In this document: in pieces, positions 1 to 9,042 of the stretch
Position numbering within the stretch: the first letter of the stretch is position 1
Layout of the letters: each line of letters starts with the position of its first letter
Assembly (NCBI GenBank): GCA_046734335.1
Contig: JBKPRA010000122.1
Location: forward strand, 13,506-77,505
DNA length: 64,000 nt
DNA from: DATBLE01 sp046734335
GTDB taxonomy: Bacteria; Actinomycetota; Thermoleophilia; Gaiellales; Gaiellaceae
Reading direction: 5' to 3'
Notes under the pieces: generated by a model
Databases searched by the model: none
Told to the model about the DNA's origin: nothing
What the model saw: the letters and a program-made list of their open reading frames with translations, nothing else
Translations under genes and position numbers: made by a program

Positions 1-174
1 GAGGCGAGGATGATGCGCCGGAACCTGAGCCCGCTCTCGGCGTACACGGCCCTGACGATCATCTCGCTCGGGCTGGCAGGGCGGTACGCCGTCTTCCGCT
101 TGTGGGGGCGACGGAACGCGGCCGACGCGATGCGGGCGACGCTTCGCGGCTTCGTCGTCGGCACCCTCTCGTAG
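1..174 (+). CDS. C-terminal fragment of a probable exopolysaccharide-locus protein
   Basis: The window opens inside a plus-strand reading frame (57 codons visible) that stops at TAG 172-174. The visible part is basic, begins EARMMRRN, has one hydrophobic stretch at about residues 12-26 and ends in RGFVVGTLS. A basic tail after a short hydrophobic segment is common at the end of family 2 glycosyltransferases, and several glycosyltransferase genes follow. That assignment rests on context only; no catalytic motif lies inside the window. It could equally be another membrane-associated protein. Confidence 0.4.
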   Translation, partial: EARMMRRNLSPLSAYTALTIISLGLAGRYAVFRLWGRRNAADAMRATLRGFVVGTLS

Positions 175-218
175 CGCGTCACGGCATAAACCGCAGCTGC
201 GTGGGGAAGACATCCGAC

Positions 219-247
219 TTGCAATGCGTCCGGTAATGGGATACATG
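219..247 (+). promoter_or_regulatory. Putative sigma-70 promoter of the sugar dehydrogenase gene
   Basis: TTGCAA (219-224) and TACATG (242-247) are separated by 17 bases. They lie about 27 bases before the start codon, and a purine-rich ribosome-binding site (GGGGAGGAG) follows. The -10 match is only partial. Confidence 0.35.
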
Positions 248-273
248 ATTGGGGACAGGGGAGGAGTTTCCAG

Positions 274-3200
274 TTGATGAAGGGCCTCGCGCGGGCGGGC
301 GCAGCGCTCATCGCGCTCGTTCTCGTTCTGGGCGTCCATACAGCCGGCGCGCTCGCGGGACTTCCGTCCGGCTTCTCGGACACGGTGGTCGGCTTCACCG
401 GCCTCACGAACCCGACCGCGCTGCGCTTCTCGCCCGACGGGCGGATCTTCATCGGCCAGAAGAACGGCGTCGTCAAGGAGTTCGACAGCCTCTCCGATCC
501 GACCCCGACGACCGTCGTCGATCTCTCCAGTGAGGTCTATAACGCCTGGGATCGCGGACTGCTGGGGCTTGCGCTCGATCCGAGCTTCCCCTCGAACCCG
601 TACATGTACGTGCTCGAGTCGTACGACGCGCTCCCCGGCGGCACCGCTCCGCGCTGGAACGACGCCTGCCCCGATCCGCCGGGTGCGAACACCGACGGCT
701 GCACCGTCAGCGCGCGCCTGCTCAGGCTTACGCTGCTGGGCAACACAGTCACCCAGACCAAGGTCCTGATCAAGGACGAGTGGTGCCAGCAGTACTCGAG
801 CCATTCGATCGGTGATCTCCGCTTCGGCTCTGACGGATCGCTCTACGTCTCCGGCGGGGACGGCGCGAGCTACACCTTCGCCGACTACGGCCAGGGGGGC
901 GGCGGCGCCGGGAGCCCGACCCCGAAGAACGTCTGCGGCGACCCCCCGGGCGGCGTCGGCGGCAGCATGACGCCGCCCACGGCCGAGGGCGGAGCGCTGC
1001 GGTCGCAGAGCCTGCGCCGGCCCGCCGGACAGCCGGCCTCGCTCGACGGCACCGTCATCCGTGTCGACCCCGCGACCGGTGACGCCATGCCCAACAACCC
1101 AAACGCAGGAAGCAGCGATCCCGATGCGCGCCGCATCGTCGCGTACGGGCTGCGCAATCCGTTCCGCTTCACGATTCGGCCGGGCACCAACGAGCTCTGG
1201 ATCACCGAGGTCGGCTGGAACGACTGGGAAGAGATCAACCGCTCACCGTCCCCGACGAGCTCCATCTTGAATTTCGGCTGGCCATGCTACGAGGGGAACT
1301 CTCCGCAGCCCGGATACCAGAGCGCGGGCCTCAGCCTCTGCACATCGCTGTACAGCGCGGGGACCGCGACTCCGCCCTATTTCACGTACAACCACGGAGC
1401 CCATATCGCCTCGGGTGACAGCTGTCCCACCGGGAGCTCCTCCGCCACCGGTCTTGCCTTCTACACCGGTGGGAGCAACTATCCGGCCTCCTACAACAAC
1501 GGCCTCTTCTTCGCCGACTACGCGCGGAACTGCATCTCCTTCATGCCGGTCGGAAGCAATGGGCTCCCCGACCCGACGAAGGCCCAGCCGTTCGAGTCCG
1601 CCGCATCGACGCCGGTCGACCTCGAGATCGGTCCCAACGGCGACCTGTTCTACGTCGACATCGTCGGCAGCACGATCAGGGAGATCAAGTACGCCGGGTC
1701 CAACAACCATCCTCCTGTCGCGGTGGCAACGGCGACACCGACGAGCGGCGCTGCTCCGCTGACGGTGAACTTCGACGGCTCGGGATCGTCGGATCCGGAT
1801 GCCGGGGACACGATCTCGTACTCGTGGGACCTGAACGGGGACGGCACGTTCGGGGACTCGACGGTGGCGAAGCCGTCGTTCACGTACTCGACGCCCGGGA
1901 CCTACAACGCAGTGCTGAAGGTGACCGACAACCATTCGGCGTCGACCCTCAGCTCGCCCGTGTCGATCACCGTGACGGGGTCGGGCGGGACGTCGACGTT
2001 CGGGGTGACGACGCCCGGCACGCTGATCGACACGGCAGGGGCAAACAACAAGGCGGTCTCGCGGTTCACGGCCCCGGAAGCCGGAGCCGTCGTGAAGCTG
2101 ACGAGCTACCTCTCCGGGCTCGGTGCGGCCGCGGGGACCCAGTCGATTCGAGGAGTGCTGTACGCGGACGCCGGCGGGGAGCCGGGTGCTCTGCTCGGGG
2201 TCTCGAACGAGGTGATCGTGACGGCCGGGAGACCCTGGGGCTGGGTCGACTTCACCTTCCCCACGCCGGTGACCATCCAGGCGGGCACGATCTGGATGGG
2301 CTTCCTGGCGGGCGACAGCAGCGACCTGATTCAGCGCCGCCACTCCTCGGTCGCGAACGACGTGAGGTACAACGCGAACCCCGGCGGCTACGCGGCCGGG
2401 CCGTCGAATCCCTTCGGCAGCGCTATCTCGGGGCTCGACTTCCACTTCTCGATCAACGCTACGTACATACCGGCGGGCGGAGGCTCGAACCGTTCGCCCG
2501 TCGCGGTCGCGACGGCGACGCCGACGAGCGGCGCTGCCCCGCTGACGGTGAACTTCGACGGCTCGGGATCGTCGGATCCGGATGCAGGGGACACGATCTC
2601 GTACTCGTGGGACCTGAACGGGGACGGCACGTTCGGGGACTCGACAGTGGCGAAGCCGTCGTTCACGTACACGGCGGTCGGGACGTACAACGCGGTGCTG
2701 CGGGTGACCGACAACCATGGAGCGTCGACGCTGAGCGCGCCGATCACGATCACGGTGTCCAGTTCGGGCACGACGGCGACGTTCGGGGTGACGACGCCGG
2801 GGGCGCTGGTCGACACGGCTGGCGCGAACAACAAGGCGGTCTCGAAGTTCAGCGCCCCCGAGGCGGGGACCGTGACCAAGGTCAGCGGGTACCTCTCGGG
2901 GCTGGGAGCCGCGACCGGATCTCAGGTGGTCCGAGCAGTTCTGTATGCGGACTCGGGTGGAGAGCCGGGTGCCCTGCTCGGGGTGTCCAACGAGGTGACG
3001 GTCAACGCGGGCCAGGCCTGGGGCTGGGTCGACTTCCCGTTCGCGTCGGCGGTGCCGATCCAGGCAGGCACGATCTGGATGGGCTACCTCGGCGGCGACA
3101 CCAGTGACGTCATCCAGCGGCGTCATTCGTCCGTGACGAACGACCTGCGGTACAACGCCAACGCCGGCGGATACGCGGCCGGGCCGTCGAATCCGTTCGG

Positions 3201-4590
3201 CACCGCGATCCCCGGGCTCGACTACCACTTCTCGATGAACGCCACGTATATCCCGTCGGGCGTCGACCAGCCGCCCGTGCCGACGATCTCCGCACCGTCG
3301 TCATCGCTGACCTGGAAGGTCGGTGACCCCATCAACTTCTCCGGCAGCGCCACCGATCCGGAGGACGGGACCCTTCCCGCCTCCGCGCTGACCTGGAACA
3401 TGCTGCTCCACCACTGCCCGACCGGGCAGACCTGTCATATTCACTTCCTCCAGACCTACTCGGGCGTGTCGGGCGGAAGTTTCTTCGCCCCGGATCACGA
3501 CTACCCGTCGTACCTCGAGCTCCAGCTGAGCGCGACCGACTCGGACGGCGTGACGACGACCACGTCGGTGACGCTCCAGCCGCAGACCGTCGACGTCTCG
3601 GTCGCGTCGAACCCGGTCGGGCTGCAGATCGCCTTCGGCCCGACGACCCAGGCAACGCCTTACACGTCGACGGTGATCAAGGGCTCGGTGCACTCCCTCA
3701 GCGCGCCGGTGACACAGACGCTCGGCGGGACCACGTACACCTTCGCCTCATGGTCAGACGGCGGTGCCGCGACCCACAACATCACTGCATCTGCGCCGGG
3801 GACCTTCACGGCGACGTACACGACGGGTGGAACGAGCAACACGCCTCCGGTGGCCTCGGCTTCGGGGACGCCGACCAGTGGAGTCGCTCCGCTGACGGTG
3901 AACTTTGACGGCTCGGGATCGTCGGATCCGGATGCCGGGGACACGATCTCGTACTCGTGGGACCTGAACGGGGACGGCACGTTCGGAGAGTCGACGGTGG
4001 CGAAGCCGTCGTTCACGTACTCGACGCCCGGGACCTACAAGGCAGTGCTGAAGGTGACCGACAGCCACGGCGCGTCGACGAACAGCACGCCGATCACCAT
4101 CGCGGTCAATGCGCCAACGGTCTTCGGCACGACGACACCCGGGACACAGACCTACTCCTTCCCGTTGAACCGCAAGCAGGTGTCGAAGTTCTCTGCGCCG
4201 ACCGCAGGGAACGTCGTCAAGGTGTCGGGGTACATATCGGGCCTCGGTTTGAAGGGCGGCAACGAGAACATCAGAGCCGTGATCTACGCCGACTCGGGCG
4301 GCAACCCGGGAGCCCTGCTCGGCACCTCGAGCCAGCTCCAGATCTCGGCAGGACGGCCCTGGGGCTGGGTCGACTTCACCTTCCCGGCGGCGGTGCCGAT
4401 CCCGGCCGGCCCGATCTGGCTCGGGTTCATCACCGGCGGCAGCAAGAGCAACCTGTTGCAGCTGCGCTACAACGTGCTCACCGGTGATCTTCGATTCAAC
4501 AACGACGACTACTCAAACGGTGCGTCGAATCCATTCGGATCCCCAACCGTCGGGGATTCGCACTTCTCCATCTACGCGACGTACGGCTAG
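274..4590 (+). CDS. Secreted PQQ-type glucose/sorbosone dehydrogenase with PKD and repeated C-terminal modules
   Basis: A 1438-residue exported protein. A signal peptide (basic start, hydrophobic core, AGALA near residue 28) is followed by a soluble quinoprotein glucose/sorbosone dehydrogenase-like beta-propeller to about residue 470, with GLLGLALDP, FGSDGSLYVSGGDG and VAYGLRNPFRF. After it come PKD domains at about 477-566, 738-828 and 1188-1277. Each PKD is followed, directly or after two more Ig/repeat-like domains (about 999-1185), by one of three homologous ~155-residue modules (573-731, 836-991, 1282-1438) that contain GWVDF and SNPFG. These modules resemble DUF4082-like adhesion or carbohydrate-binding domains. 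The ribosome-binding site favours TTG 274 or ATG 277. It probably oxidises or binds extracellular sugars; the exact substrate is unknown. It sits in a polysaccharide locus. Confidence 0.8.
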   Translation: MMKGLARAGAALIALVLVLGVHTAGALAGLPSGFSDTVVGFTGLTNPTALRFSPDGRIFIGQKNGVVKEFDSLSDPTPTTVVDLSSEVYNAWDRGLLGLALDPSFPSNPYMYVLESYDALPGGTAPRWNDACPDPPGANTDGCTVSARLLRLTLLGNTVTQTKVLIKDEWCQQYSSHSIGDLRFGSDGSLYVSGGDGASYTFADYGQGGGGAGSPTPKNVCGDPPGGVGGSMTPPTAEGGALRSQSLRRPAGQPASLDGTVIRVDPATGDAMPNNPNAGSSDPDARRIVAYGLRNPFRFTIRPGTNELWITEVGWNDWEEINRSPSPTSSILNFGWPCYEGNSPQPGYQSAGLSLCTSLYSAGTATPPYFTYNHGAHIASGDSCPTGSSSATGLAFYTGGSNYPASYNNGLFFADYARNCISFMPVGSNGLPDPTKAQPFESAASTPVDLEIGPNGDLFYVDIVGSTIREIKYAGSNNHPPVAVATATPTSGAAPLTVNFDGSGSSDPDAGDTISYSWDLNGDGTFGDSTVAKPSFTYSTPGTYNAVLKVTDNHSASTLSSPVSITVTGSGGTSTFGVTTPGTLIDTAGANNKAVSRFTAPEAGAVVKLTSYLSGLGAAAGTQSIRGVLYADAGGEPGALLGVSNEVIVTAGRPWGWVDFTFPTPVTIQAGTIWMGFLAGDSSDLIQRRHSSVANDVRYNANPGGYAAGPSNPFGSAISGLDFHFSINATYIPAGGGSNRSPVAVATATPTSGAAPLTVNFDGSGSSDPDAGDTISYSWDLNGDGTFGDSTVAKPSFTYTAVGTYNAVLRVTDNHGASTLSAPITITVSSSGTTATFGVTTPGALVDTAGANNKAVSKFSAPEAGTVTKVSGYLSGLGAATGSQVVRAVLYADSGGEPGALLGVSNEVTVNAGQAWGWVDFPFASAVPIQAGTIWMGYLGGDTSDVIQRRHSSVTNDLRYNANAGGYAAGPSNPFGTAIPGLDYHFSMNATYIPSGVDQPPVPTISAPSSSLTWKVGDPINFSGSATDPEDGTLPASALTWNMLLHHCPTGQTCHIHFLQTYSGVSGGSFFAPDHDYPSYLELQLSATDSDGVTTTTSVTLQPQTVDVSVASNPVGLQIAFGPTTQATPYTSTVIKGSVHSLSAPVTQTLGGTTYTFASWSDGGAATHNITASAPGTFTATYTTGGTSNTPPVASASGTPTSGVAPLTVNFDGSGSSDPDAGDTISYSWDLNGDGTFGESTVAKPSFTYSTPGTYKAVLKVTDSHGASTNSTPITIAVNAPTVFGTTTPGTQTYSFPLNRKQVSKFSAPTAGNVVKVSGYISGLGLKGGNENIRAVIYADSGGNPGALLGTSSQLQISAGRPWGWVDFTFPAAVPIPAGPIWLGFITGGSKSNLLQLRYNVLTGDLRFNNDDYSNGASNPFGSPTVGDSHFSIYATYG
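1759..1887 (+). repeat. Near-identical 129-bp PKD-coding repeat, copy 1
   Basis: It encodes the core of the first PKD domain (LTVNFDGSGSSDPDAGD onward). Copies 2 and 3 at 2542-2670 and 3892-4020 differ at only a few positions, far less than the flanking modules do, so duplication is recent or gene conversion keeps the copies alike. Confidence 0.9.
2542..2670 (+). repeat. Near-identical 129-bp PKD-coding repeat, copy 2
   Basis: Same length and frame as copy 1, with only two visible base differences (GATGCA for GATGCC, and ACAGTG for ACGGTG). It encodes the second PKD domain. Confidence 0.9.
3892..4020 (+). repeat. Near-identical 129-bp PKD-coding repeat, copy 3
   Basis: Third copy of the PKD core. 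It differs from copy 1 at a few bases, one cluster changing GDST to GEST in the protein. It lies about 1.2 kb after copy 2, beyond two unrelated domains. Confidence 0.9.
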
Positions 4591-4625
4591 CCGCGGCGAG
4601 GGCCCAAGCCACGGCCCGCAGCGGG

Positions 4626-5513
4626 TCAGCCGACGAAGAAGCGCTCGGTGAAGGGCAGGCTGCTCTCGAAGTAGTGCGCGCTGGCCCGGACGGTTACGGC
4701 ATCGCCGCTTTTCAGCGGCCGGTTCAGCCGGAACGTGAAGGTGTAGGGAATTCCCGCCTGGAAGACGCCCTGCGTTGCCACCAGCTGCACCGGATTGCCC
4801 ACACGCAGCGTCCCCGTGCCCGCCGCGCTCGTCACCTGGGGTGCGGTCACTCCGGTGGGAAAGCGGAGCTCGATCGCGCTCACCTGGCCCAGCCCGCTGA
4901 TCCCGACCGTCGCACGCAGGCCCGTGCTGCCGACCTTCGAGAGCTGCAGGGTTATGAACTTCATGCCCAGCAGACCCATGTCGGCCAAGGGGACGTTGCG
5001 GTCGAGGGCCAGCAGCTGGGTGTCCCTGGCGATCTGATCGAGGGGCAACAGGGGAGGGTCGCCGCCGAGAACCGATGCTGTGCCTTTCGTGAGCAGCGCG
5101 AACGACGGCACGCGATTCGCATAGAGGGCATTCCGGACGATCTGCGGTGCGGCTGTAGCCGTGGTCCCGGCCGGTAGCTTCACCCCGACGAACTTGGTCG
5201 GCCCGGCAGGCGGCGGAGCCGAGGTGTCGGTGCGGGGCCAGACGATCGCGACGGTCGCGTCAAATCGTGACGGGCCGGTTCGATTGACCATCGCGACGGC
5301 GAAGGCATCCGCCGGTAGCGCGCGCGCATCTGCGAGAGCCAGCTTGGGAGAGGCCCTGCCCGACGACTTCAGCGTCAAGCGGGCGACCGTCACGTTGCCC
5401 GCGCTGGGAACCGGAACCTGTGGTTGCGCCTCCGGTCGTGCGCCGGCCGTCGACGGAAAGAGGAGCAGGAGCGCCAGCGCCGAGGCCACACCGGGTGAGG
5501 TTCGGCCAAGCAC
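4626..5513 (-). CDS. Secreted protein of unknown function
   Basis: I do not recognise a family. From GTG at 5513 the product is 295 residues, beginning with a signal peptide (MLGRTSP, hydrophobic ALALLLLF, cleavage near STAGA). The mature part is rich in Ala, Thr, Val and Pro, with alternating hydrophobic patterns that suggest beta-sandwich domains. The reading frame stays open upstream to 5765, but that part overlaps the glycosyltransferase gene and reads like out-of-frame sequence, so I reject it. No good ribosome-binding site precedes the GTG. It lies downstream of the GT4 gene on the same strand and is probably an envelope or matrix protein. Confidence 0.55.
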   Translation of the reverse strand: MLGRTSPGVASALALLLLFPSTAGARPEAQPQVPVPSAGNVTVARLTLKSSGRASPKLALADARALPADAFAVAMVNRTGPSRFDATVAIVWPRTDTSAPPPAGPTKFVGVKLPAGTTATAAPQIVRNALYANRVPSFALLTKGTASVLGGDPPLLPLDQIARDTQLLALDRNVPLADMGLLGMKFITLQLSKVGSTGLRATVGISGLGQVSAIELRFPTGVTAPQVTSAAGTGTLRVGNPVQLVATQGVFQAGIPYTFTFRLNRPLKSGDAVTVRASAHYFESSLPFTERFFVG

Positions 5514-5556
5514 GCGATTGACGCTAGCGCAGGCATCCCACCGCGGCAAGGAGGGA

Positions 5557-6648
5557 TCAGCGGACGCCGGTCTCGACCAGCTCGTCGACCGCCTGCGCAA
5601 TCTCGGTTCGAAAGCGCTCGTCAGAGAATCGCTCGGCCCGCCGTCTGATTTCGGCGTGATCGAGCTCTTCCGAGGCGGCGCGACGTACCGCAGCGCGGAC
5701 GAGCTCCACGGTCGGGCAGTCGACGAGCCAACCGGTGACGCCATCTGCGACGATGTCGCGTGCACCGCCCCGATCGAGCCCGATCACCGGGGTCCCACAC
5801 GCCTGTGCCTCCGCCATCGCGATGCCGAAGTCCTCGTCGACCGGGAAGACGAGCGCACGGGCCGAACGGTAGAGATCAAGCAGGGTCGCCTGGTCGACCG
5901 CCCCAACGAAGCTCACGTTCCGAGTCGCGCGGGCCCGCAGCCGGTCGCCGAGCTGTCCTTCGCCTACGACGACGAGCCGCTCGCTGAGGCCGGCGAAGGC
6001 GTCGACGACGAGGTCCGGACGCTTGTAGCCGGTAAGTCGGCCGACGTAGAGAAAGGTGTCCGTGCGCTCGCCGCCCGGGGTGAAGACGTCCGTCCTGACG
6101 GGCGGGAAGATGACCGTGGCCCGGCGACCATAGAAGCGCTGGATGCGGTCTGCGACGGCCGTCGAGTTGGCCACGAAGGCGTCGACCCGAGCCGCCGTCG
6201 CGCGATCCCATCCGCGGAACCACGCCATGAGTAACCGCGCCGGCGGCCGCGTCGCGGGCGGGAAGCGCTGCTGTTCAGACTCGAAGTCCCACGCGTAGCG
6301 CATCGGCGTATGGCAGTAGCAGAGATGCGGGATGCCTGCCGCCACCCGGACCGCCTTCGCACAGGCGTGGCTGCTCGAGATGACCGCGTCGACACCTTCG
6401 ACCGGACTGCGCAGCGCCCAGGAGAGCGGCATCGCCGGAAGGAGCCACTCGTGGTGGCGCGTGGCCGTCGGCACGTGCTGGAGGAAGGACGGCTGCGCGC
6501 GCCTGAGGGTCGAGGGCAACCTCTCGCGCTCGACGAGCGTCGTCAAGAGCTGAGAGTCGGGGTACACCTCCAGGATCTGTTCGACGACCCGCTCCGAGCC
6601 CGCATACCCGACGAGCCAGTCGTGTGCCACCGTCAAGCGCATCGACAC
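5557..6648 (-). CDS. GT4-family glycosyltransferase
   Basis: A 363-residue GT-B fold glycosyltransferase. The N-terminal acceptor domain begins RLTVAHDWLVGYAGSERVV. The C-terminal nucleotide-sugar domain has YVGRLTGYKRPDLVV and the EX7E motif in EDFGIAMAEAQACGTPVIG. It should transfer a sugar from a nucleotide donor to a lipid-linked or polysaccharide acceptor at the cytoplasmic face of the membrane. Start is GTG 6648, or ATG 6642 two codons later. The gene is divergent from the GT2 gene with only 19 bases between the starts. Donor and acceptor cannot be read from sequence. Confidence 0.85.
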   Translation of the reverse strand: MSMRLTVAHDWLVGYAGSERVVEQILEVYPDSQLLTTLVERERLPSTLRRAQPSFLQHVPTATRHHEWLLPAMPLSWALRSPVEGVDAVISSSHACAKAVRVAAGIPHLCYCHTPMRYAWDFESEQQRFPPATRPPARLLMAWFRGWDRATAARVDAFVANSTAVADRIQRFYGRRATVIFPPVRTDVFTPGGERTDTFLYVGRLTGYKRPDLVVDAFAGLSERLVVVGEGQLGDRLRARATRNVSFVGAVDQATLLDLYRSARALVFPVDEDFGIAMAEAQACGTPVIGLDRGGARDIVADGVTGWLVDCPTVELVRAAVRRAASEELDHAEIRRRAERFSDERFRTEIAQAVDELVETGVR

Positions 6649-6655
6649 AGGCTAG

Positions 6656-6661
6656 TAGCAT
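6656..6661 (+). promoter_or_regulatory. -10 box (TAGCAT) of a leaderless GT2 gene
   Basis: TAGCAT ends 6 bases before GTG 6668, the same geometry seen before at least six other genes in the window. No ribosome-binding site fits between, so transcription probably starts at or next to the start codon. Confidence 0.5.
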
Positions 6662-6667
6662 GGACGG

Positions 6668-7681
6668 GTGAGGCGATCGGACCGGAAACGGCCGGCTTCA
6701 TACTCGGCAGGCGAGTTGACCGTGGTTGTAGTCGACTGGAATCTCCCTGACTACACCATCAGCTGTGTGCGGTCGTTGCTCGCGGACGGCGTTCCGGCGG
6801 AGAGGATCGTCGTCGTCGAGAATGGACCGACCGACCAGAACTGGACGAGGGTGTCGAAGGAGCTCTCCTCCTGCGTCCTCGTGCGGGTCGAGGCCAACGT
6901 CGGCTACGCCGCGGCGAACAACATCGGCGCGCGCGTCCTTGCGGGGAGCGCCTACCTGCTGGTGAACAACGACGCCTTCGTCCACGGGAAGGGCTCGGTC
7001 GAGCGGATGCTCACGGCGCTCGATCGAGCGGACGTCTGTGTCGTTGTGCCGCGGTTGTTGAACGCCGACCTGACGCTGCAGCAAAGTGTCGTGCCTTTCA
7101 CGACGCCGCTGGTCGCGCTCGTTCGTGCTAGTGGCTTGAGCCGCTTCGTCCCCAACCGCTGGCAGCCTCACGTCAGCACGCGCTGGGACCACAACTCCTC
7201 GCGTGAGGTCGAGGCCGCGATCGGCGCGGTCATGCTCGTCGACGGCGAGACCTGGAACGCGCTCGGCGGCCTGCATGAGACGGCATTCATGTACGCGGAG
7301 GACCTCGACTTCTGCTGGCGCGTCCACCGGGCGGGCTGGAGGTCGTGGTTCGTGGCCGATGCGGAGTTCGTGCATCTCGGCGGAGCCTCGTCCGCTCGCC
7401 GTTGGACGACCCAGGAGCGTTCGATGCGAGTCGCACGGGCGGAGGCGGCGATGATCTGGCGTCACGAGGCGAAGCCGCGCGCGGCGCTCACGTTGGCGTT
7501 CATGCGGGTCGGGCTCCTGGCACGGGTGACCTACTTCGGCCTGGTCGGGAGGAACGAAGATGCGGCGGCCTGCCGTGGATCGCTCGTGGGCCTGAAGATC
7601 CCCAGTGCCGAGTCGTCAACCGGGCCGGAGGCGGCCTTCGAGGTGCAGTTCCCCGCCCTGGACGCCCAGCCGGAGGCGTAA
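6668..7681 (+). CDS. GT2-family (rhamnosyltransferase-like) glycosyltransferase
   Basis: A 337-residue GT-A fold glycosyltransferase. It has the N-terminal nucleotide-binding start TVVVVDWNLPDYTISCVRSL, a DxD-like VNNDAF, and the acceptor/catalytic ED motif in MYAEDLDFCWRVHRAGW, followed by HLGGAS. These features are usual in WbbL/RfbF-type transferases that build extracellular polysaccharides. The start GTG follows a -10 box by 6 bases. It is divergent from the GT4 gene, and the two probably act on one glycan. Substrates are unknown. Confidence 0.82.
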   Translation: MRRSDRKRPASYSAGELTVVVVDWNLPDYTISCVRSLLADGVPAERIVVVENGPTDQNWTRVSKELSSCVLVRVEANVGYAAANNIGARVLAGSAYLLVNNDAFVHGKGSVERMLTALDRADVCVVVPRLLNADLTLQQSVVPFTTPLVALVRASGLSRFVPNRWQPHVSTRWDHNSSREVEAAIGAVMLVDGETWNALGGLHETAFMYAEDLDFCWRVHRAGWRSWFVADAEFVHLGGASSARRWTTQERSMRVARAEAAMIWRHEAKPRAALTLAFMRVGLLARVTYFGLVGRNEDAAACRGSLVGLKIPSAESSTGPEAAFEVQFPALDAQPEA

Positions 7682-7685
7682 CGCG

Positions 7686-8780
7686 CTAGTCGCCGGTCAC
7701 GAGGAACGACCGGATCGCGTCCCAGGCGGGGCGAGCCGATCCGTCCGGACGCACGAGGTTGTACGCGTCGCCGAGTGAGGGCGCCGTCCACGTGTAAACG
7801 AAGCTGCGCGCGACGAGCGATTGCCAGTCGGTGGTGAGCCTCACGAGCGCTTCTCGTACGTACTGCGCCTGGAGCTCTTCACTGACCGCGTCGGCGGGCG
7901 CCGGCGCGGTCTGCCAGCCGAACTCGGTCACCCAGATCGGCTTGTCGGCCAAGGCCTGATGCGCCAGGTCGCGGGTCAGGAGCAGCCGGTCGAACCTGGC
8001 CCTCGGCGTCGCCGTGCTGTTCGTGGGGCTCAGCTCGTGGCAGTACAGATGAACGCTCCAGGCGTCGACGAGGTCCGAACGCCACAGCTCGGGGTCGGCC
8101 TGCAGCGCGGACACGAACCAGTCCTTGCCCACTCCGGCCGACTCCTCGGGCACGTCGCCCGAAGCCAGAAGCCGCATGCCGGGGCGCGTGGCCTTGACCG
8201 CGGTCGCCGCCGACCTGACGAGCCGAGCGTAGGCGGCGGGATCGGGCGCGGGTCCCCAGAACGAGGCTAGCCAGGGCTCGTTCCAGAGCTCGATCGCCGT
8301 GATCGGAGTCGGGACGAGCCGGGGATGCGATCGCCAGAACACGCCGTTCCGTCCGTAACGGTTGGCAACCGTGTTGACGAACCGTGCGTAGTCGACCGCA
8401 TTCCTCGGCGGGTACTTCCCTCCACCGGAATGGCCGCTCGCCCATGACGGTGCGTAGGTGACGACGGCCAGGACCCGTATACCGAGCCTGGCCGCGTTCG
8501 TCATCAACGCGTCAGTGCGGCCCCATGAGAAGGATCCGCGTGCCGGCTCTATCGAAGTCCAATTGAAGCCCTCTCGGACCCAGTCGATCCCGATGTACCG
8601 CGCACGTCGAAGGTAGGCGTACCCCTGCGTCTGGGGAAGCCAGACCGTGCTGGTCGAGATGCCGACCCGGTCGCCGATCGTCTGCTCGGTCGGCGGGATG
8701 TCCGTCCCGGCCGTAGCAGCACCTACGGCCAGGATCAGTGCCGAAGCCAGCGCCGCGGGTATCAGCAAGCGCAAGGCCAC
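7686..8780 (-). CDS. Exported clan-A glycoside hydrolase (GH39/PslG-like)
   Basis: A 364-residue secreted hydrolase. The N-terminus is a signal peptide (MALRLLIPAALASALILAVG, cleavage near TAG). The rest is a TIM-barrel clan-A hydrolase: DWVREGFNW early, the general acid/base in AIELWNEPW, and the nucleophile Glu in WVTEFGWQT. Proteins of this kind (PslG and relatives) sit in exopolysaccharide operons, where they trim the polymer or release it from the secretion machinery. It lies next to the glycosyltransferases and just before the initiating sugar-phosphate transferase, convergent with the GT2 gene (stops a few bases apart). Confidence 0.8.
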   Translation of the reverse strand: MALRLLIPAALASALILAVGAATAGTDIPPTEQTIGDRVGISTSTVWLPQTQGYAYLRRARYIGIDWVREGFNWTSIEPARGSFSWGRTDALMTNAARLGIRVLAVVTYAPSWASGHSGGGKYPPRNAVDYARFVNTVANRYGRNGVFWRSHPRLVPTPITAIELWNEPWLASFWGPAPDPAAYARLVRSAATAVKATRPGMRLLASGDVPEESAGVGKDWFVSALQADPELWRSDLVDAWSVHLYCHELSPTNSTATPRARFDRLLLTRDLAHQALADKPIWVTEFGWQTAPAPADAVSEELQAQYVREALVRLTTDWQSLVARSFVYTWTAPSLGDAYNLVRPDGSARPAWDAIRSFLVTGD

Positions 8781-8998
8781 CGAGCGAACAATGCTACAGC
8801 CCGTCGAGCGTGCGGGCTCCGTCCGGTGCGTCGTGTCTGCTTCGTCCGGCGGAAACGAATCTAGCGGTGTGGACCAATCGCAGCTTTAATGAAGACACGG
8901 CCGCACAGGCCGGGGCTTGAAAGACCCTCGGTTTCGAGTTATATGAGGGATGGGGAGAGAAGGTGAGAGGCGTAAACAGACCCTATGCGGCGTCAGGT

Positions 8999-9018
8999 CT
9001 CGTGCCATTCTGCACGAG
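8999..9018 (+). promoter_or_regulatory. Leader hairpin before the polyprenyl-phosphate sugar transferase
   Basis: CTCGTGC and GCACGAG form a perfect 7-bp stem with a 6-base loop, 24 bases before GTG 9043. No T-run follows, so it is not a standard terminator. It may be an operator or an mRNA leader structure. Confidence 0.3.
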
Positions 9019-9042
9019 TTCTGACGAGACTGGCGTGAGCCC

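Noticed and set aside
1243..3228. 661-codon minus-strand open frame inside the dehydrogenase gene
   Set aside because: Arg-rich, low-complexity antisense frame, a product of high-GC codon bias opposite a clear gene.
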